Shown: positions 7,991-15,883 of the stretch, in pieces
How the letters are laid out: every line of letters starts with the position of its first letter
How positions within the stretch are numbered: the stretch's first letter is position 1
NCBI GenBank assembly: GCA_964586775.1
Contig: CAZPJD010000291.1
Span: forward strand, 1-36,829
Origin: JADLEX01 sp964586775
GTDB taxonomy: Bacteria > Lernaellota > Lernaellaia > JACKCT01
Length of the DNA stretch: 36,829 nt
Direction of reading: 5' to 3'
Position numbers and translations under genes: made by a program
Notes under the pieces: generated by a model
Seen by the model: only the letters and a program-made list of their open reading frames with translations
Databases searched by the model: none
What the model was told of the DNA's origin: nothing

Positions 7991-8851
7991 TCAGGATTTC
8001 GATTCATTCTCGTCTGCTCGGGATTCCATCACGACGCGATACGCATCCTTACGCGGCGCCTCGCAGAGCGTCGCCACGGCGTCGGCCAAATCGCGGTCGG
8101 ACAGGCGCGTCCGTTCGCGCAGCGCGCGGATCTTGCGCGCCAGCTCCACGTCCGACTCGCGTTCGCGTTTGGGCGGCTCCACGCGCACCGTCAGCACGAT
8201 TTCCCCGGGGACCTCGCGTGACGCATATTCCGTCTCGAGGTCGGACGCGCGGGCGCGCCGAACCTCTTCGTGCATCTTCGTCAGCTCCCGTGCGACGCAC
8301 GTCACCGGATCGCCGAGGTGGTCGCGCAGATCCCCAAGCGTTTTGACGAGTCGGTTCGCGGATTCGTAGATCACGAAGGTCCCGCCGAGCGCCATCCGTC
8401 GCCAAACGGCGTCGCGTTTCGAACCGTCGCGCGGGATGAACCCGAGAAACGTGAATTCGTCGCTGGGCAAGCCCGAGACCGCCAGCGCGCTGACCGCCGC
8501 GCACGCGCCGGGGACGACGCCCACCTCGACGCCGGCCCGGTGCGCGGCATCGACGATGCGGTACCCGGGATCGGAGATGGCCGGGTGCCCCGCGCTGGTG
8601 ACGAGGCCGATCGTCTCGCCGCCAAGACACCGCGCGATCAGCGTCTCGGCGCGGTCTTTTTCGTTTCCTTCGAAGTACGAGATCATCGGCTTGTTGACGC
8701 CGAACGACGCGAGAAAACGCCCGCTGTGCCGCGTGTCCTCTGCGGCGATCAGATCGCAGCGCCCGAGCACCTCGACGGCGCGCGGCGAGAGATCGCCCCG
8801 ATTGCCGATCGGCGTCGCCACGAGCCAGAGGCGTCCGGGTTTGTCGCTCAC
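7991..8851 (-). CDS. rsmI: 16S rRNA 2'-O-ribose C1402 methyltransferase RsmI
   Basis: This 286-aa enzyme uses S-adenosylmethionine to methylate the ribose of C1402 in the decoding centre of 16S rRNA. The family landmarks are present in order: LWLVATPIGNRGDLSPRA at the N-terminus, AEDTRHSGRFL, the SAM-pocket loop TSAGHPAISDPG, and VARELTKMHEEV. The loop is usually SDAGTPxISDPG; here the Asp and Thr positions are changed to Ser and His, which is mildly divergent. The GTG start (8851) overlaps the stop of the upstream 171-aa membrane-protein gene by 4 nt (GTGA), so it is the last gene of a three-gene coupled run. Length is normal for the family. Confidence 0.95.
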   Translation of the reverse strand: MSDKPGRLWLVATPIGNRGDLSPRAVEVLGRCDLIAAEDTRHSGRFLASFGVNKPMISYFEGNEKDRAETLIARCLGGETIGLVTSAGHPAISDPGYRIVDAAHRAGVEVGVVPGACAAVSALAVSGLPSDEFTFLGFIPRDGSKRDAVWRRMALGGTFVIYESANRLVKTLGDLRDHLGDPVTCVARELTKMHEEVRRARASDLETEYASREVPGEIVLTVRVEPPKRERESDVELARKIRALRERTRLSDRDLADAVATLCEAPRKDAYRVVMESRADENESKS

Positions 8852-9363
8852 GAATCGCGCGGCTTTTCGGCGTCGGAAAAATCCACGCCGGGCGTGATCG
8901 GGGGCTTCTCGGCGACCCGTCGATAGCGCCGATAGAGGCTGAAGCCGACGAATCCGAGGCCGATGGGCACGAGGATTTTCGGGATCGGGCCCGGGATCAC
9001 GAGGCCCGCGATCGCCACGAACGCCGCGATGTAGAGGCCGAGGTATTCGAGGTTGTTGCGCCCCGAGTCCGCCGCGGGCCGGGGACCCGTCATGAACATG
9101 AGATTCATGAGCGTCTGCTGATAGCGCCGAAACTGGCGCCGCGACTCGACGCTGAAATCGTCCTTGGCCTCGACCAGCGGGCTGTAACGCCGCAGCCCTT
9201 CGCGCAGCAAGCCGTTTCGCGTGACGTGATTGAAGTAGTCGCGGTGCGCGTTCTCCGCCTCGGGACTCGCCAGAACGAGCGCCCAGAGGCGTTCTTCCTC
9301 GGCCAGTTGCGCCGCGCGATCGGGCGCGGGCGGGGTCGGCGTGACGGGCGTCGCCGGGTCCAT
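8848..9363 (-). CDS. Small membrane protein of unknown function, coupled to rsmI
   Basis: This 171-aa protein is not recognised. Residues 1-15 are Pro/Thr-rich, and residues 20-95 are charged and helical (EEERLWALVLASPEAE, FSVESRRQFRRYQQTLMNLM). Two hydrophobic segments lie at ~106-122 and ~127-145, separated by a short Pro-Gly turn, followed by a basic FSLYRRYRRV and an acidic tail. This predicts a cytoplasmic helical domain with a C-terminal membrane hairpin. Its ATG shares one base with the stop of the upstream HEAT-like gene (TGATG), and its own stop overlaps rsmI. The coupling on both sides is the best evidence that it is a real gene. Confidence 0.8.
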   Translation of the reverse strand: MDPATPVTPTPPAPDRAAQLAEEERLWALVLASPEAENAHRDYFNHVTRNGLLREGLRRYSPLVEAKDDFSVESRRQFRRYQQTLMNLMFMTGPRPAADSGRNNLEYLGLYIAAFVAIAGLVIPGPIPKILVPIGLGFVGFSLYRRYRRVAEKPPITPGVDFSDAEKPRDS

Positions 9364-10586
9364 CACTGGAACCTTTGCTTCTCGACGGCGAGCTTGCGCG
9401 CCTGCACGGTCAGGATGCCGGGAACCTGTTTGGATTTTCCGATCTGCCCCAGATCCTTGACGGTGAGCTTGCCGAGCATCTTGCCCGACATGTTGATCGG
9501 CGTCTTCGGATTCCAGCACAGCGCGTGGACCACCGCGTAGTTTCGCGTCCAATCCCGATTTGCCGCGATGACACGGATGAGTTCCTCGGACTGCGTCTTG
9601 TCCTTCGCGAGCTTCACGATTTCCTCGACCGTGATTTTGGGATTTCGCAGCACGCACTCCTGCACGAGCCGGATGGGGCTCTTGATGAGGATGTTGCGAG
9701 CCTCGATGTTTCCCTTCATCGCGAGACGCAGCTTGTCGAGAACCGGCAGTCGATTGACCTTCATCTGCAACGATTCGCGCACCTGCGGCGCGATGTCGTC
9801 CTCGGGATCGACCAGCAGGTCCGCGGCGAAATCGTCGTCGCGGCTGAAGACCTCTCTCTGAAGCTGCGCGAGGCTGAAGTCGGGCGGCAGCTCGTCGCGC
9901 CAATCGGCGGGGATCGGCGAGTCGAAGCCCTCGGCGGCGTACTCCGCGGCGGATGGGGATTCCGCGCGCTGCGTGACGTCGTCGATGACTCCGGCCGCGC
10001 CGGACTCGGCGTCGGTATCCTGCTCCATCTGCGCGCGGCGTTTTTGCGCCAGCACTTCGGTGTAGGGCAGGCCGATTTGCAGCAGGAAAAAGTCGCGCGC
10101 GCGATTGAGAACCGAGATCGGCGTGTGCGAGTTGAGCTCGAGCGCTTCGAGGATCTCCGGCATGCGCACGAAACGGTCTTCGTTCTGGGCGATCAGCGTG
10201 ATCGTGCGCTCGTTCGTCGCCAGCTCCGCGAGGTATGCGAAGGTTTCGTCGGCCGTGTTGCGGTTGAGCAGGATGAAGTCGTGAAAGGTCGCGTCCTCGA
10301 ATCGTCGATGCGCGAACCAGTGCAGAATTTTTTCGTGAATACCGCTTTGCAGGGCGGTGCGGATGATGTCGGGCGGCAGGTCGCGCAGGCTGTTGCGCGC
10401 CGTACGCTTGATGTTCGCGTCCTCGTCGTTCGCGAGGTAGTAGAAGCAGGTGAGCAGGTCCTGCGTGCCGAGGGGAACGAAACCGTTGGCCGCGGCCATC
10501 TTGACGGCGGTCGGGGCGTCCAGCGGCAGGATCTGACGCAGCCGCGGGCTCAGTTCGTCGTAGGTCAGCGGTTCGAATGGTTGCAT
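9363..10586 (-). CDS. HEAT-like alpha-solenoid protein of unknown function
   Basis: This 407-aa cytoplasmic protein has no signal or membrane segment. It is built of short helical repeats with recurrent Asn/Asp-rich turns: LANDEDANIKRTARNSL, LLNRNTADETFAYLAELATNERT, LRNPKITVEEIVKLAKDKTQ, IAANRDWTRNYAVVHALCWNPKTP. Such repeats are typical of HEAT/leucine-variant-like solenoids that act as protein-interaction scaffolds. A middle segment (~185-265) is acidic and probably disordered. The ATG at 10586 begins MQPFEPLTYDELSPR and has GGA about 9 nt upstream; upstream in-frame starts would add ~63 residues of low-complexity sequence. It is the first gene of the run with the 171-aa membrane protein and rsmI. 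Its role is unknown. Confidence 0.82.
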   Translation of the reverse strand: MQPFEPLTYDELSPRLRQILPLDAPTAVKMAAANGFVPLGTQDLLTCFYYLANDEDANIKRTARNSLRDLPPDIIRTALQSGIHEKILHWFAHRRFEDATFHDFILLNRNTADETFAYLAELATNERTITLIAQNEDRFVRMPEILEALELNSHTPISVLNRARDFFLLQIGLPYTEVLAQKRRAQMEQDTDAESGAAGVIDDVTQRAESPSAAEYAAEGFDSPIPADWRDELPPDFSLAQLQREVFSRDDDFAADLLVDPEDDIAPQVRESLQMKVNRLPVLDKLRLAMKGNIEARNILIKSPIRLVQECVLRNPKITVEEIVKLAKDKTQSEELIRVIAANRDWTRNYAVVHALCWNPKTPINMSGKMLGKLTVKDLGQIGKSKQVPGILTVQARKLAVEKQRFQ

Positions 10587-10767
10587 GCCGATTCCATGAT
10601 GACGGGGCGGACGGGCGCCACGGCCGATCCGGATGGCCCCCATGATATCCGCCCGCCGCGCCGTCGCAAGGGGCCGCGGCGAGGAATCGGTCGAGATTTC
10701 GGGACGATACGGAACGACCCCCTCGGGACCGGGCACGCCGATTGTTCGTCCATCGTTCGGAGGCGTG

Positions 10768-10795
10768 TTGGACAAGCCGCCGGATATGCGATAAT
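10768..10795 (+). promoter_or_regulatory. Candidate extended -10 sigma-70 promoter for the acyltransferase gene
   Basis: TTGGAC at 10768-10773 and GATAAT at 10790-10795 are spaced by 16 nt. A TGC triplet directly before the -10 box (10787-10789) gives an extended -10 element. Transcription would start near 10802, giving a leader of about 40 nt before the GTG at 10844 with its GGAGGTG ribosome-binding site (10832-10838). Confidence 0.6.
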
Positions 10796-10843
10796 GAGCG
10801 CAATCGCTCCCGGTCCCAAACGGGCGTACTCGGAGGTGTGTTC

Positions 10844-11971
10844 GTGCTCGCCGCCTTGCGTTCCGCCTTCATCTGGACGGCCGTCGTCCTCATCATCCTC
10901 GCCTTTTGGCCGCTCTTGGCGATCGTTCGCCTCTTCGACCGCGACCCGGCCCATTACCGCACGGGACGCTGGTTCCGGCGGTGCGGCGTGGCGATGACCA
11001 AGGTGAACCCGATGTGGAAAGTGCGGATCGAGGGCCTCGAGCGCGTTTCGAATCCCCGCAACCCCTACGTGGTGGTCAGCAACCATCAGTCCATGGCGGA
11101 TATCCCGATCATCTCCCGTCTTCCGTGGGACATGAAGTGGGTCGCCAAGGCGTCGCTGTTCAGGGTTCCCGTCGTGAAAACGATGATGAAACTCGCCGGC
11201 GACATCCCCGTGGATCGCGGCGACAAAGACAGCCGGGGCAAGGTCTACGGCCTCGCCGAGAGCTACCTGAAGCGGCGCTGCTCGGTCATGTTCTTCGCCG
11301 AAGGAACCCGTGCCAAGGACGACAAGGTCCTCGCCTTCCACGATGGCGCGTTCAAGCTCGCCATACAGGCGCAGGTGCCCGTGCTGCCCCTCGCGGTGGA
11401 TGGATCTCGCGACTGCCTGCCCAAGCACTCGTGGATCTTCCGCAACGTCAGCAATATCCGACTCGCCGTTCTGGAGCCGGTGCCGACCGCGGGCATGACG
11501 GTCGAAGACGCATCGGCGCTTCGGGACACCGTGCGCAATCGCATCATGGATCAGCTCGCGACGTGGCGTGGTGTCCAGCGGGCCGAGGTCGATTCCCTCG
11601 CCACCGTGGCGACCTTCGGCGAGCCGAGCCCGCTGGCGGCACGCTGGGCCGAGCTGCTCGCTTCGCTCAAGGATCTGCACGCTCACACGTCCGAGGCGAT
11701 GTCGCACATGCCGCATTTCGCGACGGATGCGTCGGAAAAGCTCGCGGAGCTGCAGCGCCGTGTGTCCGAGGCGATGGCTCGCGTCCCCCAAATGGCGGCG
11801 GAGACCGTCGAAGCGCTGCTTCGGAAGATCGGCGAGATCCGCGAAGCGCTCGCCGAATTGCAGCAGCAGACGGCGGATGCGATTCACGAGGCCCCGCAGC
11901 GCCTCGCGCGGGCCATTCAGGAGCTCGCCGACCTCATCACCGCGCCGCAGGAGTCGCCGATCCCGGCGTGA
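10844..11971 (+). CDS. 1-acyl-glycerol-3-phosphate acyltransferase-like protein (PlsC family) with helical C-terminal repeats
   Basis: This 375-aa protein has an N-terminal membrane segment (residues 8-30). A PlsC domain follows, with acyltransferase block I NHQSMAD (80-86; His81, Asp86) and block III FAEGTRAKDD (151-160). It should transfer an acyl chain to lysophosphatidate, or a related acceptor, at the inner membrane. The GTG at 10844 is chosen for GGAGGTG 5 nt upstream; the longer frame from 10742 would include the promoter. After about residue 245 comes a ~130-residue extension rich in Ala, Glu, Gln and Arg. It contains two or three degenerate units (SEAMSHMPHFATDA, SEAMARVPQMAAET, ADAIHEAPQRLARA) that look like amphipathic helices. 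Ordinary PlsC proteins (about 240-260 aa) lack this tail. Confidence 0.9.
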   Translation: MLAALRSAFIWTAVVLIILAFWPLLAIVRLFDRDPAHYRTGRWFRRCGVAMTKVNPMWKVRIEGLERVSNPRNPYVVVSNHQSMADIPIISRLPWDMKWVAKASLFRVPVVKTMMKLAGDIPVDRGDKDSRGKVYGLAESYLKRRCSVMFFAEGTRAKDDKVLAFHDGAFKLAIQAQVPVLPLAVDGSRDCLPKHSWIFRNVSNIRLAVLEPVPTAGMTVEDASALRDTVRNRIMDQLATWRGVQRAEVDSLATVATFGEPSPLAARWAELLASLKDLHAHTSEAMSHMPHFATDASEKLAELQRRVSEAMARVPQMAAETVEALLRKIGEIREALAELQQQTADAIHEAPQRLARAIQELADLITAPQESPIPA

Positions 11972-12028
11972 TCGCCGCCCCGTCACGCGACGGGCAGCCC
12001 CGGTTGAAGGCACCGTCAAATCGTGGTA

Positions 12029-12069
12029 CGCGACCATCCGGGTCGCGGCGCTCGCGCGCCACTTTTTTT
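12029..12069 (+). terminator. Terminator or attenuator directly before the lsrF-like ribosome-binding site
   Basis: A GC hairpin GGCGC-TCGC-GCGCC (12047-12060) is followed by AC and seven T residues (12063-12069), the layout of an intrinsic terminator. Immediately upstream a second hairpin CGCGACC/GGTCGCG (12029-12047) touches it and shares one base. The T-run ends three bases before the GGGAGGA ribosome-binding site of the next gene. It may end acyltransferase transcripts, or act as a leader attenuator for the lsrF-like gene. Confidence 0.55.
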
Positions 12070-12084
12070 CGCGGGAGGACGGCG

Positions 12085-12909
12085 ATGGACTGGGGAATGG
12101 CGAACCGCATGGCGAGGATCTTCCGGCCCGAAACCGGGCGCACGGTGATGCTCGCGGTCGATCACGGATACTTTCAGGGACCCACCACCGGGCTGAAGAA
12201 CCCCGGCGAGACGATTCGCCCGCTGCTGCCTTACGCCGATGCGCTCATGCTCACCCGCGGCATCCTGCGCACGCAGGTTCCGGTCGATGCCGGCGTGCCG
12301 ATCATCCTGCGCGTGTCGGGCGGCACGAGTGTGCTCAAGGAAGACCTCTCCGACGAGGAGATCACCGTCAGCATCGAGGAGGCCGTGCGGCTCAATGTCG
12401 CGGCGGTCGCGCTGTCGGTGTTTGTCGGCGCGCCGAACGAGCGGCAGACGCTCGTGTCGCTGTCCAACCTCGTCAACGAGGCGCAGCGCTACGGCATTCC
12501 CGTCCTCGCCGTGACGGCGGTGGGCAAAGAGATGGCCCGCGATTCGCGCTACCTCGGCCTCGCGTCGCGCATCAGCGCGGAGCTCGGCGCGGCAATCGTG
12601 AAGACGTACTACTGCGACGGTTTCGATACGGTGTCGGGGTGCGTACCGGTGCCCACGGTGATCGCGGGCGGCAAGAAGCTCGCCGAACGCGACGCGCTGG
12701 TGATGACGAAAAACGCGATCGCCGCCGGGGCGAAGGGCGTGGACATGGGGCGCAACATCTTCCAGTCGGACTGCCCCGTCGGGATGATCAAAGCCGTCCG
12801 CGCGATCGTTCACGAGGGCGCGTCGGTCGAGGCCGGGTACAAGATCTATCAGAAAGAAAAACTCGGCTTGGCCAAACCCAAACCGGCCAAGACCCGGAAG
12901 TCGGCGTAG
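12085..12909 (+). CDS. LsrF-like class I aldolase/thiolase (DeoC/FbaB-type TIM barrel)
   Basis: This 274-aa TIM-barrel enzyme closely matches E. coli LsrF, the thiolase acting on 3-hydroxy-5-phosphonooxypentane-2,4-dione in autoinducer-2 breakdown. Shared stretches include MDWGM, RTVMLAVDHGYFQGPTTGL, LTRGILR, AVGKEMARDSRY, VIAGGKKLAERDAL and VDMGRNIFQS. The Schiff-base lysine is Lys173 in VKTYYCDG. It begins at MDWGM and lacks the ~30-residue N-terminal arm of E. coli LsrF; the upstream frame shows no such arm. The start is supported by GGGAGGA 5 nt upstream (12073-12079). No lsr transporter, kinase or LsrG is nearby, and the next gene is an alcohol dehydrogenase. The substrate may therefore be another ketose or dione phosphate; class I fructose-bisphosphate aldolase or the ADTH synthase type are alternatives. 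Confidence 0.88.
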   Translation: MDWGMANRMARIFRPETGRTVMLAVDHGYFQGPTTGLKNPGETIRPLLPYADALMLTRGILRTQVPVDAGVPIILRVSGGTSVLKEDLSDEEITVSIEEAVRLNVAAVALSVFVGAPNERQTLVSLSNLVNEAQRYGIPVLAVTAVGKEMARDSRYLGLASRISAELGAAIVKTYYCDGFDTVSGCVPVPTVIAGGKKLAERDALVMTKNAIAAGAKGVDMGRNIFQSDCPVGMIKAVRAIVHEGASVEAGYKIYQKEKLGLAKPKPAKTRKSA

Positions 12910-12919
12910 CGATCCGGCG

Positions 12920-13969
12920 ATGAGCGCGAACGCCTCCACGATGCGCGCCGCCGTTTACTACCGCAATTCGGATATCCGCGTAGAGGACGTGCCGATCCCG
13001 GCGATCGGGCCGGGCGAGGCGCTCATGCGGATCCGCGCGAGCGGCGTGTGCGGCTCCGACGTCATGGAGTGGTACCGCATCCACAAAGCACCGCTGATTC
13101 TCGGGCACGAAGTGGCGGGCGAGATCGTCGAGGTGGACGAGGGCGTCTCGAACGTGAAGCCCGGCGACCGGGTGGTCGTCTCGCACCACGTCCCTTGCAT
13201 GACGTGCCGGTACTGCCGGTCGGGGCACGAAACGGTCTGCGACACGCTGCGCAAGACGAACTTCGACCCCGGCGGCTTCTGCGAATACGTGCGCCTGCCG
13301 GCGATCAACGTGCGAAGCGGCATCTACGCGATCCCTGATGGCGTCACCGACGACGAGGCGAGTTTCACCGAACCGCTCGCGTGCGTGTTGCGCGGCCAGC
13401 GGATCGCGGGCGTCGGGCCGGGCAAGAACGTGCTCGTCATCGGTTCGGGGATTTCGGGCCTGCTGCACATCGCCACCGCCTCCGCGCTCGGCGCGGGCGT
13501 CATCGTCGCCACCGACGTGCAGGCGTTTCGCCTGGAATCGGCGAAGCGCTTCGGCGCGTCGCTCGCGCTTCACCCGCGCGAATACACGCCCGAGGCGTTT
13601 CGCGCCGCGACCGGCGGCTGGCTCGCGGATGTCGTCATCACGACGACCGGCGCGATCCCGGCCCTGCAACAGGCGTTTGCGTCGGTCGAGCGCGGCGGCA
13701 CGATCCTGCTGTTCGCGCCCACCGATCAGGGCGTGACGATCCCGCTCTTGATCAACGACCTGTTCTGGAAAAACGACGTGACGATCACGACCACTTACGC
13801 GGGCAGTCCCGCCGATCACTTTACCGCGCTCGACATGATTCGCGCGCGGCGCGTGCCGGTCGGCGACATGGTGACGCACCGGCTTCCGCTCACGCGCACG
13901 CAGGAGGCGTTCGGCCTGGTCGTGCGGGGCGAGGATTCGATCAAGGTGATCGTGCGTCCGCAGGAGTGA
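12920..13969 (+). CDS. Zinc-dependent medium-chain alcohol/polyol dehydrogenase
   Basis: This 349-aa protein is an MDR-family dehydrogenase, oxidising an alcohol or polyol with NAD(P)+. Catalytic zinc ligands are Cys44 (GVCGSDV), His63-Glu64 (GHEVAGEI) and Glu151 (FTEPLACV). The structural zinc site is Cys93, Cys96, Cys99 and Cys107 (CMTCRYCRSGHETVC). The Rossmann motif GSGISG lies at 175-180. The overall look is closest to sorbitol/threonine dehydrogenase-type enzymes; the substrate is not predictable. The start codon is 10 nt after the lsrF-like stop. A start seven codons later (MRAAVYY) is also possible and matches family N-termini better. Co-transcription with the LsrF-like enzyme suggests a two-step conversion of a sugar-like compound. 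Confidence 0.92.
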   Translation: MSANASTMRAAVYYRNSDIRVEDVPIPAIGPGEALMRIRASGVCGSDVMEWYRIHKAPLILGHEVAGEIVEVDEGVSNVKPGDRVVVSHHVPCMTCRYCRSGHETVCDTLRKTNFDPGGFCEYVRLPAINVRSGIYAIPDGVTDDEASFTEPLACVLRGQRIAGVGPGKNVLVIGSGISGLLHIATASALGAGVIVATDVQAFRLESAKRFGASLALHPREYTPEAFRAATGGWLADVVITTTGAIPALQQAFASVERGGTILLFAPTDQGVTIPLLINDLFWKNDVTITTTYAGSPADHFTALDMIRARRVPVGDMVTHRLPLTRTQEAFGLVVRGEDSIKVIVRPQE

Positions 13970-14024
13970 CGGCGGCGTCTCGTTTTTCATGCGATGTCCG
14001 CGCACAGGCGGCTTACCGGGCGAC

Positions 14025-14957
14025 ATGGCGTTTCACTGGGTCAATACGGGCGACGGCGACCGCGATCTGCGCAACGTCACGCTGACGGCGCTCGCGACGA
14101 ACATCATCCTGTCCATCGTGAAGCTGACGACGGGTGTGTGGACGGGGTCGGTGGCGCTGCTCGCAGACGCCGCGAACTCCATCACAGACATCGGTATCGA
14201 CGCGTCGATTCTCGTCGCGGCGCGCATCAGCCGCCGCCCCGTCGATCACGACCACGCGTATGGCCACGGCAAGTACGAAACCCTCGCGGCGATCGCGATC
14301 GCGCTCGTCATCATGGGCGTCGGTATCGGCTTTGCGTGGCGATCGTATCGCGTGTTCCGCCTCGGCCCCGGTCCGGTTCCCGGCATGCCCGTCATCGCCG
14401 TCGCGGTCTTCACGCTCGTCTCGAAAGAGTGGCTCTACCGCCTCACGCGCGGCGTGTCGCGCCGCGTTCACAGCGCGACGCTGATGGCGAACGCGTGGAA
14501 CCACCGCTCCGACGCGCTCTCGGCGCTCGTGGTGCTGCTGGGCGGCGCGGGGGTGCTGGCGGGGTGGGGCTACGCCGACGCGGTGGCCGGCATTTTCGTC
14601 GCGGCGATGATCTTCATGGCCGGTGCTCGCGTTGCCGTGGACGCATTGACGGAGCTCACCGACGCCGCGGCCGAGCCGGAGATTCGCGATCAGCTGCAGC
14701 GGATCATCTACTCGCACCCGTCGGTGCGCGCCCATCACAAACTGCGCTCGCGCCGGGTGGGCCGGGAGATTTTCGTGGACGTTCACGTGCTGGTGGACCC
14801 GACGATGAATGTGTACGAAAGTCATCAGGTGACCAGGGAACTCAAGGACCTCGTGAGCGTGCGCGTGAAAAAGACCGTCAACCTGCTCGTGCACATCGAG
14901 CCGGACATCCCCGGCCAGCGCACGGGCGGCGAGTATCTGCCCACGGCGCACCTGTGA
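14025..14957 (+). CDS. Cation diffusion facilitator transporter, copy 1 (N-D-N-D metal site)
   Basis: This 310-aa CDF protein has about six transmembrane segments and the C-terminal cytosolic domain (REIFVDVHVLVDPTMN, VNLLVHIEPD). CDF proteins export divalent metals by proton antiport, usually as dimers. In TM2 the metal-site residues are Asn51 and Asp55 (ADAANSITDIG); in TM5 they are Asn159 and Asp163 (NAWNHRSDALS). The typical Zn2+ quartet is His-Asp-His-Asp or Asp-Asp-His-Asp, so this copy probably prefers another metal such as Mn2+, Co2+ or Fe2+, or has relaxed selectivity. An earlier in-frame ATG at 13989 would add 12 residues; 14025 matches the N-terminal length of copy 2. It lies 19 nt before the second CDF gene, to which it is clearly paralogous. 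Confidence 0.9.
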   Translation: MAFHWVNTGDGDRDLRNVTLTALATNIILSIVKLTTGVWTGSVALLADAANSITDIGIDASILVAARISRRPVDHDHAYGHGKYETLAAIAIALVIMGVGIGFAWRSYRVFRLGPGPVPGMPVIAVAVFTLVSKEWLYRLTRGVSRRVHSATLMANAWNHRSDALSALVVLLGGAGVLAGWGYADAVAGIFVAAMIFMAGARVAVDALTELTDAAAEPEIRDQLQRIIYSHPSVRAHHKLRSRRVGREIFVDVHVLVDPTMNVYESHQVTRELKDLVSVRVKKTVNLLVHIEPDIPGQRTGGEYLPTAHL

Positions 14958-14976
14958 TGCGCGAGGAGCGGGGACG

Positions 14977-15873
14977 GTGAGCGAAGCGAGCGGCGATTCC
15001 CGCGCGATCCGAAACGTCACCCTGACGGGCGCGGCGATCAACATTGCGCTCATGATCGGCAAGATCGTCGTCGGCAAGCTCGTCGGTTCGATCGCGCTCG
15101 TGGCCGACGGACTGCACTCGATGTCCGACCTGCTCACCGACGTCGCCGTACTCGCCGGCGCCAAGGCCGCCGAGCGACCTGTGGACGACACGCACCCTTA
15201 TGGCCACGGCAAGTTCGAGACGATCGCGGCCATCTTTGTCGCGCTGGTGCTGATTGCCGTGGGCGGCTGGATGGCGTGGACCGCGCTGCACCTGCTGATC
15301 GACGATGTGGCGGCGAGCCCGCGGGGAACGTGGGTTCTGGTGCTCGCGGGCGTTTCCGTCGTCTCGAAGGAGTGGCTGTATTGGATTACGCGGGCCGTTG
15401 CGAAAAAGGCCAATAGCCCGGCCGTGCTCGCCAACGCATGGCACCACCGATCCGACGCGTTTTCATCCGTCGTGGTCATCTTCGGCACGATCGGGGGAAT
15501 GCTCGGCTGGGACCACGGCGACGCCTTCGCGGGGCTCGTCGTGGCGGTCATGATCGCGATCGTCGGCGCGCGCGTGGGCATGGAGTGCCTGGGTCAACTG
15601 ACCGACGGCGCGGTCGAGCCACAGGTGCGCGATCAGGTGGCGCGGCTGATTGCCTCGCACTCCGAGGTGCGCGCGCACCACGAACTGCGCACGCGGCATG
15701 TGGGGCGGGAGATCTTCGTCGACGTTCACATTCTCGTGGACGCAGACATGAGCGTGCTCGACGGGCACCAGGTGGCGACGGATCTGGAGAAGATGGTCGA
15801 GACGCACGTGGACGCGCCGGTGAACCTGCTGGTGCACGTCGAGCCCGACGTTCCCGAGCAGCGCAAACCCTGA
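14977..15873 (+). CDS. Cation diffusion facilitator transporter, copy 2 (H-D-H-D metal site)
   Basis: This 298-aa CDF protein is a tandem paralogue of the preceding gene, sharing PYGHGKFETIAAI, VSKEWLYWITR, ANAWHHRSDA and the C-terminal domain REIFVDVHILVDADMS. Its metal-site quartet is His47/Asp51 in TM2 (ADGLHSMSD) and His156/Asp160 in TM5 (HHRSD), the classical arrangement for Zn2+/Cd2+ exporters. The GTG start is supported by GAGGAG at 14963-14968, 8 nt upstream. The stop is only 10 nt from the convergent stop of the giant TPR gene, and no terminator is visible between them. Zinc efflux from the cytoplasm is the most likely job. Confidence 0.93.
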   Translation: MSEASGDSRAIRNVTLTGAAINIALMIGKIVVGKLVGSIALVADGLHSMSDLLTDVAVLAGAKAAERPVDDTHPYGHGKFETIAAIFVALVLIAVGGWMAWTALHLLIDDVAASPRGTWVLVLAGVSVVSKEWLYWITRAVAKKANSPAVLANAWHHRSDAFSSVVVIFGTIGGMLGWDHGDAFAGLVVAVMIAIVGARVGMECLGQLTDGAVEPQVRDQVARLIASHSEVRAHHELRTRHVGREIFVDVHILVDADMSVLDGHQVATDLEKMVETHVDAPVNLLVHVEPDVPEQRKP

Positions 15874-15883
15874 CGAAGCGGCG

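Noticed and set aside
12085..12909. Simple call of class I fructose-bisphosphate aldolase
   Set aside because: The similarity to LsrF (start MDWGM, GYFQGPTTGL, VDMGRNIFQS) is stronger than to FbaB, although the substrate remains open.
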